Positions 21,855 to 32,080 of a stretch of DNA of 64,000 bases are shown in pieces; position 1 is the first letter of the stretch; each line of letters begins with the position of its first letter. The DNA comes from Saccharomycopsis crataegensis. Its lineage: Eukaryota > Ascomycota > Saccharomycetes > Ascoideales > Saccharomycopsidaceae. The stretch lies in the NCBI RefSeq assembly GCF_037102585.1, contig NW_027043820.1, forward strand, positions 62,001-126,000, given 5' to 3'. The notes beneath the pieces were generated by a model. That model was not told the DNA's origin. It saw nothing but the letters and a program-made list of their open reading frames with translations, and did not search any database. The translations under genes and the position numbers were made by a program.

Positions 21855-23166
21855 TAATTCAACCTCGGTCACCGAAGTATCCAATGAACCAAAAGGGACA
21901 CTCAGAAAACTATTTGATGAAGCAGTGACTGCTAACCCTTACTTTGCTGCCGGTGGGGGGCTCATGTTGCTTGGGACCGGGCTTGCACTTATTAGGCTGG
22001 GGACCGTCAAGGCGTCGCTGTTTGTTTACCGTCAGTTGCTTGTGGATTTAGAAATCCCTCTGAAGGATAAGCTGTACCTCTGGTTTCTTGAATGGATGTC
22101 CAAGTACAAGCAACGTCTGTCGCGTCATTTGAGTGTCGAGACCAACTATGTCCAACACGATAATGGCTCGATCACCACGAATTTCAGCCTCGTGCCTGGT
22201 CCCGGCAACCATTTCATCAAGTATAAAGGGGCGTACATGTTTGTGAAAAGAGAAAGATCGGGGAAATTGATCGACATGACCAGCGGTACCCCGTTCGAAA
22301 CCGTCACTTTGACCACGTTGTACCGTGATCGTAACTTGTTTTATGAAATGTTGAACGAAGCGAAAACTTTGGCCCTAAAGAGTCAAGAGGGGAAAACCGT
22401 GATTTACACCTCATGGGGGCCGGAATGGAGACCGTTCGGGAAACCTAGACGCAAAAGATTACTCGAGAGTGTGATTCTTGATAATGGAATCAAACAAGGG
22501 ATCGTTGATGATGTCATGGATTTCTTGAAAAGTGGTCAATGGTATTTCCAGCGGGGGATTCCGTATCGTCGTGGGTACTTACTCTATGGTCCTCCAGGTA
22601 GTGGGAAAACCAGTTTCATTCAAGCCCTTGCCGGGTCTTTAGATTACAATATTTGTATTTTGAATCTTAGTGAAGCGAACTTGACCGATGATAGACTCAA
22701 CCATTTGATCAACAATATTCCTCAAAGATCGATATTGTTACTCGAGGATATTGATGCGGCGTTCACCAAAAGACAACAGAATAAAGACCAAGGGGCGATG
22801 GGGATCACTTTTAGTGGGTTGCTTAATGCCATTGATGGGGTGGCTTCGGCAGAAGAAATGATCACGTTTATGACCACCAACCATCCAGAGAAGTTGGATC
22901 CGGCAATCTTGAGACCAGGAAGAGTCGATTACAAAGTGTTGATTGATAATGCTTCGGAATGGCAGATGTCGCAGATGTTTATGAGATTCTACGGTGAAGC
23001 GGAAAATGCCGACAAATTGAGGAACGAGTTCTTGGAAAAAGTCAGGGAGTTGAGAATCAAGGTGAGCACGGCACAGTTACAAGGGTTGTTTGTACATAAT
23101 AAGATGGATCCCCATGGGGCAATTAGAATGGTTCTGAGTCTCAATAACACCATTCAAGAGTTTTAG
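21727..23166 (+). CDS. BCS1: Bcs1, mitochondrial AAA ATPase for complex III assembly
   Basis: 479 aa; S. cerevisiae Bcs1 has 456. Bcs1 is anchored in the inner mitochondrial membrane and translocates folded Rieske protein (Rip1) for the bc1 complex. The single membrane span starts at [16 protein letters not shown] (about 76-95), followed by the BCS1_N domain. The ATPase has Walker [10 protein letters not shown], Walker [13 protein letters not shown] and the [20 protein letters not shown] sensor/arginine-finger region. The extra N-terminal length is a Gly/Asn-rich stretch with an Asn run coded by AAT repeats. Five in-frame CTG codons (residues 91, 112, 116, 131, 470) bear on the genetic code: at four of them I recall serine in S. 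cerevisiae. Confidence 0.97.
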
Positions 23167-23529
23167 AGATTGTATTAGAATGAATGACCTGGTGGATGTT
23201 TTAGTATAGATTGTAAATAAATGATATGTATGAGGTTTACTAGAGTTTTTTTTTCTTATTATTAAAGTATTCCAGCCATATTTGTAGATGATTATCTATG
23301 ACTATATATAGTAACTATAGTTAGATGAATGAATGAATAACGGCGCAGTTTATGGGCATACAAATACCGGGTAACCGATGATGATTATGAAACCAAAAAA
23401 AGTCGAAGGTGAGTGTGTGAGAGTGTGTGTGCGATCGATCCCAGGGACACCCAACACATTATTATAATAAAGGCATTGTTCTCTTCTGCAACCTTCAATT
23501 TATATTAGACTATTCACAACCTATTCACC
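23167..23529. other. BCS1 3' end and PFY1 promoter
   Basis: 363 bases, tandem orientation. A GT-rich stretch lies near 23410-23432, and a Reb1/Abf1-like box was not clearly seen. Nothing else is recognisable. Confidence 0.4.
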
Positions 23530-24291
23530 ATGTCATGGCAAGGTATGTTCTATTCACATTGGCAAAAGCAGATTGACAAAAAGTATTGCAATTCTTGTCG
23601 TTGTCGTTTATGGTTTTTGGGGATTTTGACATTTGGCAAGTTGTAGGAATTGGGATCATCCTCAACCTCCCCCGCCTCCCCTTCTCCTCCATTGGGCCTG
23701 GTGGCTGATCGGTGTTATTTTACAGGAGTATTACTGTGGATGCTTTAGAAGCAAATATAATGTGCCAAATAATTATCAACACTGATGATATATTATGTGT
23801 ATTGATGATTTGAAGTCCTTTGGCGAGTCATAAGCTGATGATGGCAAATTCAATTTCCTTTTTTTTTTTTTTTTCTATTCATTTCAACATCCCATTCAAT
23901 CACTAACCATTGTCAATTTCTAGCATACACTGATAACTTGATCGCCACCTCTTTTGTCGACAAGGCCGCTATCTATTCGGCTGCTGGTGATTCAGTCTGG
24001 GCCGAATCCAACGCCCTTGGTCTTTACTCGACCGAAATCCAAGAAATCGCCAAAGGTTTCCAAAGCCCAGAAATCTTGCAATCTAAAGGTCTCCATGTCA
24101 AGGGTGAAAAGTACTTTTTGATCAAAGCCGACGAACGTAGTATTTACGGTAGACAAGAAAAGAGCGGTTTGATTTGTGTCAAGACCAAGCAAGCCATTTT
24201 GGTTGGCCATTACCCAGAAGGGGTCCAACCAGGTGATGCTACCAAGGTGGTTGAGCAATTGGCCGATTACTTGATCAGTGTCAACTACTAA
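23530..24291 (+). CDS. PFY1: Profilin, one intron
   Basis: Two exons, 23530-23542 (13 nt, MSWQ plus one base) and 23924-24291, give 126 aa, exactly the length of S. cerevisiae profilin. The intron (381 nt) has donor GTATGT, branch CACTAAC and acceptor TAG. Profilin binds G-actin, poly-proline and PIP2, and feeds actin to formins. Family features are the opening SWQAYTDNL, the central GVDSVWAES-like stretch (here GDSVWAES), [18 protein letters not shown] and the closing [13 protein letters not shown]. An intron right after the first few codons is typical of yeast actin-cytoskeleton genes. Codon use is strongly biased (AAG, TTG, GGT), consistent with high expression. Confidence 0.97.
23543..23923 (+). 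other. PFY1 intron (381 nt)
   Basis: Donor GTATGT directly after the fourth codon plus one base, branch box CACTAAC at 23901-23907 and acceptor TAG at 23921-23923. A T run lies just upstream of the branch region. It contains no open frame of note. Confidence 0.9.
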
Positions 24292-25281
<990 letters not shown>

Positions 25282-26126
25282 ATGGCTTATCGTCGTACAG
25301 TGGAGAACGATACACAGCGTATGTGTTTGTGTTTGTGTTGGACAGTGGGAGTAGACTAAGTGAGGGAGGAGACCTCCAACTAACAAAAAAACAAGTTTTC
25401 CAAGAAAGAGCATACATCATTCCAAAAGTGGTGGATAGTTATCTTGGGTTCGTGGGCAAGATCAACGACCTCACGTCGCTTCTTGTGCGAGTCAATTTCG
25501 ATCTTTCCAACCAGCCAGCCCTGGTGCAGGAACAATATCAGATAGAGAAACTTCTGGGCCTCAAAACAAAGCTAATCAAACAATACCTACTTTTAAGAGA
25601 GTATGTCATCAGTAATACCCAGCATTTGAAGAGCCTTATTTTACAATATAAAGAAATCGAAGCGGAGATCGCAAAAATGGCGTCGCTCAAAAAGAAAGAC
25701 CGTGCTTTGGAAGCAGAAAAGCAAAAGATCAAAGACTCGCTAGATAAGATCTCTGCTAACCGGGCAATGACCCAAAATATTGAGCGGGCGTTGAGATCGA
25801 TGCGCGACGCCAAGGACAAATCGTTTTCTAAAACCGAACTTATAGAATTATTCGATGGCGATGAAGCCAAAGTCGACGAGATTCTTTTGAAATTGAAATC
25901 GCGTCAATACTACGATAAGCTTCGTAGTAGAGGAGCCAACGACGTTGAGAAGTACTCTTTCAAAGTGAAGCTCGACTATTCTTTGGAATTTCTACTCAAG
26001 ATGAATGGGGTCCTTGAAGGACAGATCGAAGTGGCAAAGAGCTCTGTGGTCAGCAATAGAAACGCCTGGGAAGAGTTGAGTAATAAGATCAATTCTTTGA
26101 GTGAGAAGTTGATGGAATTGGCGTAA
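25282..26126 (+). CDS. Unrecognised coiled-coil protein, one intron
   Basis: The open frame from about 25323 has no early ATG, so the start must be elsewhere. An ATG at 25282 opens 12 codons (MAYRRTVENDTQ) that end at a GTATGT donor (25319). A branch box AACTAAC (25378-25384) precedes two possible acceptors, both AAG: after 25395 (255 aa) or after 25404 (252 aa). Both keep frame. The protein is helical: a possible coiled coil covers about 85-155 (repeated K/E/L heptads) and a compact C-terminal part contains FSKTELIELFDGDEAKVDEI. There is no signal peptide or membrane span. I do not recognise it; a kinetochore, DASH or chromatin subunit would fit the size and shape, but nothing in the sequence proves that. 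Confidence 0.7.
25319..25395 (+). other. Probable intron of the coiled-coil gene
   Basis: Donor GTATGT and a good branch box AACTAAC, but the only nearby acceptors are AAG (25395 or 25404) rather than the usual YAG. The intron is needed to give the frame an ATG. Which acceptor is used cannot be decided by reading. Confidence 0.6.
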
Positions 26127-26448
26127 TCGCTGCTGCTGTTTTCCCGGGTGTGATGTGGTGAATAACTTACTTTGGCTGCTTTTTTTTTTTTTTTTTTTTT
26201 TTTTTTATTTTTTATTTTTTATTTTTTTATTTCTTTGCTTCCTTAAGTTTATAAGTTAACTAGATTGGATATTCTATCAACAATAAAATAAAGCGGTTGC
26301 AGTACTGTTTTATATATATATATATATATATGCTGTGACATAATAAATCACTAGATGTAATTTGAATACATTTATTGTTGAATTATCTATTGTAATCGGT
26401 GCTTATCACTACTTTGTGGTGCCAAAAAAAAATAAAAACGTCACTTTC

Positions 26449-26462
26449 CCCCGGGCCCGGGG
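26449..26462. promoter_or_regulatory. Perfect GC palindrome CCCCGGGCCCGGGG
   Basis: A 14-base perfect palindrome of only G and C within AT-rich DNA, about 55 bases upstream of the TATA box. It contains CCG and CGG half-sites four bases apart, the layout used by Zn2Cys6 regulators. Binder unknown; an operator role is inferred. Confidence 0.5.
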
Positions 26463-26515
26463 TAAATAAACCCTTCTTTGGAGCCCCCCCATCTTGATAT
26501 GATATGATCTACTAC

Positions 26516-26523
26516 TATAAATA
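26516..26523 (+). promoter_or_regulatory. TATA box of the GAPDH gene
   Basis: TATAAATA about 210 bases upstream of the chosen start codon, consistent with yeast TATA-to-start spacing. Confidence 0.55.
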
Positions 26524-26668
26524 CTAGACGGATTCTCCCTAAAGGTAAGTGTATACCGAAAAATATGGGTTGTTGTTGTTGTTGTTGTTTTTTTTCTTTC
26601 CTCCAAGGGACTCTGTTTCTTTGAAAGGTGTTTTGAAATAAATAAATAATTAAATAAATCAGACTTGA

Positions 26669-27778
<1,110 letters not shown>

Positions 27779-27816
27779 ATGAATCAATGAATGAATGTCA
27801 AGGAGTATATATACCA

Positions 27817-27860
<44 letters not shown>

Positions 27861-28244
27861 CACACACATACATACACACACACACACATATCATATTACC
27901 ATAAATATATATATATATATATAAATAACCTCCCCCCCTACTCACCACCATCAGTAGCATTATTATCATCATCATTAAATACCTCCTCCTCCTCCTCCTC
28001 CTCCCATGATATCCGGGCGCACGTTGAGCCCCGGCCCAATGCCCAACTGGCGATTTTGTCCGTAACGGCGCCGACGTTTTTTTTGATCTGTGCAACGAAA
28101 GAGAAAAAAAATACTCCAGTAAGAAAGGTAAAAAACACCCACCACCTATTACTGAAGAGAAGAAAAAAAAAAGAAAAATAAATGATTTCTCTCCCATCCT
28201 CTTCTGTGTGATATATATACTCTTCCATTCAAACACTCCCAACC
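27779..28244. other. GAPDH 3' end and IDH2 promoter
   Basis: 466 bases with a compound microsatellite (27821-27922: AAT, then AC, then TA units) and a CTC run near 27980-28003. The right half is the IDH2 promoter, with a TATATATA stretch near 28211-28218. A CGGCGCCG-like palindromic bit lies near 28065. Confidence 0.5.
27821..27922. repeat. Compound microsatellite (AAT)n-(AC)n-(TA)n
   Basis: About 12 AAT units, then AC-rich, then TA dinucleotides, directly downstream of the GAPDH stop codon, probably in its 3' UTR. Confidence 0.9.
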
Positions 28245-29345
28245 ATGTTGTCCTCCAGATTGTTGAACGCCTCCCGTCTTGCTGCTCGCAGATCCTACGC
28301 TACCCAAGTTGCCAAGTTCAACGGCCAAAAGAATGCTAACGGTACCTACACCGTCTCGTTCATCGAAGGTGATGGTATCGGGGTCGAAATCTCCCAAGCC
28401 GTTAAGGACATCTACAAAGCCGCCAACGTCCCAATCGAATGGGAATCCTGTGACGTGACCCCATTGTTGATCAATGGTAGAACCACCATCCCACAACCGG
28501 CCGTCGACTCGATCAACAAGAACTTGGTCGCCCTTAAAGGTCCTCTCGCTACCCCAATCGGTAAGGGTCACCAATCCCTTAACTTGACCTTGAGAAGAAC
28601 TTTCAACTTATTTGCCAACTTGAGACCAGCCAAGTCCATCGTTGGTTTCAAGACCCCATACGATGACGTCGACAGTGTTTTGATTAGAGAAAACACCGAA
28701 GGTGAATACTCTGGTATCGAACACACCATTGTCCCAGGGGTTGTCCAATCGATCAAGTTGATCACCAAGCCAGCTTCCGAAAGAGTCATCAAGTTTGCCT
28801 TTGAGTACGCCAGATCCGTCAACAGACCAGAAGTTGTCGTTGTCCACAAGGCCTCGATCATGAAGCTTTCCGATGGTTTGTTTGTCGAAACCGCCAAAGA
28901 AGTCGCCAAGAGCTTCCCAGACATCAAGTTGGGCTTTGAATTGTTGGACAACACCTCTTTGAAGATGGTTTCCGACCCAACCAAGTACTCCAACCTCGTC
29001 ATGGTCATGCCAAACTTGTACGGTGATATCATGTCCGACTTGGCCTCTGGTTTGATTGGTGGTTTGGGTTTGACCCCATCCGGTAACATGGGTGACAAGG
29101 TTTCTATCTTTGAAGCCGTCCATGGTTCTGCCCCAGATATCGCTGGTAAGAACATGGCCAACCCAACCGCTTTGTTGTTGAGTTCTTGTATGATGTTGAG
29201 ACACATGAGCTTGGACACTTATGCCGACAAGATCGAAACCGCTGTGTTGAAGACCATTGCCTCTGGTCCAGAATCCAGAACTAAGGATTTGAAGGGTGAT
29301 GCCACCACTTCTCACTACACCGAACAAGTCATCAAGAACTTGTAA
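28245..29345 (+). CDS. IDH2: NAD-isocitrate dehydrogenase, catalytic subunit Idh2
   Basis: 366 aa; S. cerevisiae Idh2 has 369. With Idh1 it makes the mitochondrial octamer that turns isocitrate into 2-oxoglutarate in the TCA cycle. The N-terminus ([20 protein letters not shown]) is a mitochondrial presequence. Features separating Idh2 from regulatory Idh1 are [20 protein letters not shown] (Ser and Arg of the active site), [14 protein letters not shown], the [12 protein letters not shown] metal-binding Asp block and [20 protein letters not shown]. All catalytic residues seem present. Codon bias is strong, fitting high expression. It follows the GAPDH gene in tandem and precedes AAT2. Confidence 0.95.
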   Translation: MLSSRLLNASRLAARRSYATQVAKFNGQKNANGTYTVSFIEGDGIGVEISQAVKDIYKAANVPIEWESCDVTPLLINGRTTIPQPAVDSINKNLVALKGPLATPIGKGHQSLNLTLRRTFNLFANLRPAKSIVGFKTPYDDVDSVLIRENTEGEYSGIEHTIVPGVVQSIKLITKPASERVIKFAFEYARSVNRPEVVVVHKASIMKLSDGLFVETAKEVAKSFPDIKLGFELLDNTSLKMVSDPTKYSNLVMVMPNLYGDIMSDLASGLIGGLGLTPSGNMGDKVSIFEAVHGSAPDIAGKNMANPTALLLSSCMMLRHMSLDTYADKIETAVLKTIASGPESRTKDLKGDATTSHYTEQVIKNL

Positions 29346-29409
29346 AATTTGAAGTAAATATTCTAAACTTTTTTTTTTTTTGAAGAGATAACAATCAAAC
29401 CTTTTATTA

Positions 29410-29444
<35 letters not shown>

Positions 29445-29579
29445 AGTCCCTAATTATATTTTTTTTTTTTTTCATTCACTCCTCTGGAATCAATGTGCAA
29501 GTATTTACCTGTGATATGAATGATGATGGGTATGTAGTTGATATGTTGTATGGAGGGATTTCCTTCAAATAAATTATAG

Positions 29580-29622
29580 AGAAGAAGAAGAAGAAGAAGA
29601 AGAAGAAGAAGAAGAAGAAGCA
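29580..29622. repeat. (GAA)n trinucleotide repeat
   Basis: About 13-14 GAA/AAG units on the + strand, a purine tract able to form triplex DNA, between IDH2 and AAT2. Confidence 0.9.
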
Positions 29623-29958
29623 AAATGTTCCAAAAGTATGGAATCGCCAATAATGATTACCCTCTGCTTATGTAATAATGGTGCCTCCCCCGCGGAGCTC
29701 ATTCAACAAAGAACCAATCCAAGTTATGTTTTTTTAAACAAGTTACATCCAACTATTATATCACCAGCTAATATTATATCCACACCCTTCCATCTCCCAT
29801 ATCATCGAAGATCATATAGAAGAGGTTAGTTATATTATTGCTGCCTCCCTCTCCCCCGGTTGCAGTTGCTGTGTGCGGGACGAATTTTTCTGAGATTTTT
29901 TTTTTTTCTTTTTTCGTTTTTCCGTGGAGAAATTTATGAATCATCTTTGCAATCATTG

Positions 29959-30018
29959 TTCTTCTTTCCTTCTTTCCTTCTTTCCTTCTTTCCTTCTTTC
30001 CTTCTCTCCTTCTTTCTC
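29959..30018. repeat. (CTTCTTTC)n pyrimidine repeat before AAT2
   Basis: Six to seven near-identical CTTC/TTTC units ending about 40 bases before the AAT2 ATG. Such CT-rich leaders are common in highly expressed yeast genes near the transcription start. Confidence 0.85.
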
Positions 30019-30055
30019 CTACCAAATCAACAATTCATTCTTGATTATTCCAACA

Positions 30056-31375
30056 ATGTCCGTCTTCAAAAAGATCAACAAACTTCCTCCTGACTCCCTC
30101 TTCGGTCTCAAGGCCCGTATGTCTGCCGACACCCGTAAATTCAAAGTCGATTTGGGGATCGGTGCCTACAGAGACAACTCTGGTAAACCTTGGATTTTGC
30201 CATCGATCAAGAGCGCCGAAAAGAAACTCCAAGAAGACCCAACTTTCAACCACGAATACTTGCCAATTGCCGGTAACCCCAAGTTCGTTGACGCCGCATT
30301 GCAAGTTCTTGTCAGTGATGACGCAGTGTACCGTCAAATCAAGGACAGAACCGTTTCTGCCCAAACCCTTTCAGGTACTGGTGCTTTGCACTTTGCCGGG
30401 ACTTTCTTGAGCCGCTTCATCAACAAGGCCCCAGAGGACAAAATCATTTATGTTTCCGACCCAACCTGGGCTAACCATAAACAAATCTTTGAATTGTTGG
30501 GATTCCAAGTCAAGACTTACCCATATTGGAACCCTCTGACCAAATCGCTCAACATTAACGAAATGTTGCAAACTATTAACAATGCTTCTTCAGGATCAAT
30601 CTTCTTGTTGCACGCCGTCGCCCATAATCCAACCGGTTTAGACCCTACTAAAGAACAATGGAACTTGATTTTGGACGCCATCAAATCGAAACAACATTTC
30701 CCACTTTTTGACATTGCTTACCAAGGGTTTGCATCCGGGTCCTTGGTCGAGGATTCTTATTCTTTGAGATTGGGGATCCAAAAGTTGTCGAACTCTCCAA
30801 TTATGATTTGTCAATCTTTTGCTAAGAACTTGGGGTTGTACGGTGAAAGAGTCGGGGCGGTTCACTTGATTTTGCCAGAAATCTTCTCTAAGCACCCTGC
30901 GGCCACTGCCGTCAAGACCAACGTTGCTCCAGATGCCGAAGAAGACCCAGAAGAGTTCAAAGAAGCCGTGGCGTCGCAATTCAAGAAGATCACCAGATCA
31001 GAACTTTCTAATCCTCCGGCCTACGGTTCGAAAGTCGCGGCTGAAGTGTTGACCGATCCTCAATTGCGCGCCCAATGGGAACAAGATCTTAAGACCATGA
31101 GTAGCAGAATCTACAGTATGAGAGTGGCTCTTAGAGACGCTTTGACCAACAAATACAAGACCCCAGGTAACTGGGACCACATTGTCAAGCAAATTGGGAT
31201 GTTTTCCTTCACTGGTTTGAGCAAGCAAGAAGTCCAAAGATTGGAAGAAAAGCACGGGGTGTATTTGACTAGTACTGGTAGAGCCTCGGTTGCTGGGTTG
31301 AACGAAAACAACGTTGACTTTACTGCTCAAGCTATTGATGAAGTGGTCAGATATTCTCTTAACCAAAAGTTATAA
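30056..31375 (+). CDS. AAT2: Aspartate aminotransferase
   Basis: 439 aa from the ATG at 30056 (MSVFKKINKLPPDSLFGLK); an upstream extension is repeat sequence. This PLP enzyme interconverts aspartate/2-oxoglutarate and oxaloacetate/glutamate. Visible: VDLGIGAYRDNSGKPW, the substrate loop HNPTGLDPT, FDIAYQGFASG (Asp and Tyr contacting PLP), the Schiff-base Lys in QSFAKNLGLYGERVG, and a closing SFTGLSKQEVQRL/GRASVAGLN (substrate Arg). No mitochondrial presequence, so the cytosolic/peroxisomal AAT2 type. The last three residues are QKL, a peroxisomal PTS1-like tripeptide (S. cerevisiae Aat2 ends AKL, from memory). An acidic insertion around 290-310 (APDAEEDPEEF) is longer than in typical family members. 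Confidence 0.92.
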   Translation: MSVFKKINKLPPDSLFGLKARMSADTRKFKVDLGIGAYRDNSGKPWILPSIKSAEKKLQEDPTFNHEYLPIAGNPKFVDAALQVLVSDDAVYRQIKDRTVSAQTLSGTGALHFAGTFLSRFINKAPEDKIIYVSDPTWANHKQIFELLGFQVKTYPYWNPLTKSLNINEMLQTINNASSGSIFLLHAVAHNPTGLDPTKEQWNLILDAIKSKQHFPLFDIAYQGFASGSLVEDSYSLRLGIQKLSNSPIMICQSFAKNLGLYGERVGAVHLILPEIFSKHPAATAVKTNVAPDAEEDPEEFKEAVASQFKKITRSELSNPPAYGSKVAAEVLTDPQLRAQWEQDLKTMSSRIYSMRVALRDALTNKYKTPGNWDHIVKQIGMFSFTGLSKQEVQRLEEKHGVYLTSTGRASVAGLNENNVDFTAQAIDEVVRYSLNQKL

Positions 31376-31734
31376 CTGGGGTTGGTTGAAATTTACTGAT
31401 TTATTTGAGTAACTTGTTAAGTAATTTGATAATCTCTCTCTCTCTCCTCTCCCTATTCTTCATTTTTTTTTTTTTTTTTTTCGTTTTTTTGCTTTCCGTT
31501 TCTGGTTTTTTTTGTTTTTTGTTCTTTAGTTGATATATGAATATAAAATGCTATAAACATTACGATTGATGATAGTTGGTGATTTTCAAATGTGTCAAAT
31601 GATATCGATGTTTATTTCCTTTAAACTGCTCTGTAGAATAATCAAGTGATATGTATCATTGCATATTTATTTGCTTGATTCTATCATATATAATATCGAC
31701 CAACTGCGATATAATGTCGATAACTGTCATACAA

Positions 31735-31776
31735 TATAATATAATACAATACAATATAATATAATATAATATAATC
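31735..31776. repeat. (ATAAT/ATACA)n pentanucleotide repeat
   Basis: About eight AT-rich pentamers, mostly ATAAT with a few ATACA, about 30 bases upstream of the perfect heat-shock element of HSP90. Confidence 0.8.
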
Positions 31777-31807
31777 TATACACTACCAATAATTCTCTCA
31801 CAACATC

Positions 31808-31820
31808 GAACCTTCTGGAA
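31808..31820. promoter_or_regulatory. Perfect three-unit heat-shock element
   Basis: GAAccTTCtgGAA, alternating nGAAn units at exact spacing: the classic Hsf1 trimer site, 260 bases before the HSP90 ATG. Gapped HSE-like units follow at 31881-31903. Confidence 0.85.
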
Positions 31821-31933
31821 ACACGGGTGTGAGGGGTGTGATCACATCAACAACGCATCAGCGCACATGAAAGCGCGTATTCCTTCCATGGAACCCCATC
31901 GAAGGTTTTTTCCCTTGTTCACTTGGAAAAAAA

Positions 31934-31940
31934 TATAAAA
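31934..31940 (+). promoter_or_regulatory. TATA box of HSP90
   Basis: TATAAAA between the heat-shock elements and the pyrimidine-rich leader, 141 bases before the start codon. Confidence 0.75.
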
Positions 31941-32080
31941 AGCGCTGAAAAAATTCCACTTCAATAACCTCCACTTCAATTCTCTCTTCCTTTTTTTTTT
32001 TTTTTTCTCTCCATCATTCTTGTTTTTGTTTGTCTCTTTATATAAATCACATAATATCGATCAATCAATAATACTCCACA

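Larger units (their letters stand above)
29346..30055. other. IDH2 3' end and AAT2 promoter
   Basis: 710 bases with an ATT repeat (29410-29442), a GAA repeat (29580-29622), T runs and, close to the AAT2 start, a TTCC/TTTC pyrimidine repeat (29959-30018). The last probably forms the AAT2 leader. No gene: the ORF that extends AAT2 upstream to 29924 is only translated pyrimidine repeat. Confidence 0.6.
31376..32080. promoter_or_regulatory. AAT2 3' end and HSP90 promoter
   Basis: Left: AAT2 3' UTR with CT and T runs. Middle: an ATAAT/ATACA pentanucleotide repeat (31735-31776). Right: HSP90 promoter with heat-shock elements and a TATA box, then a pyrimidine-rich leader (31980-32011). Confidence 0.7.

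Noticed and set aside
27938-28242. Small minus ORFs upstream of IDH2
   Set aside because: Low-complexity E/F-rich translations of CTC and T/A runs in the promoter.
29924-30055. N-terminal extension of AAT2
   Set aside because: Translated pyrimidine repeat (FFPSFLLSF), which belongs to the leader.
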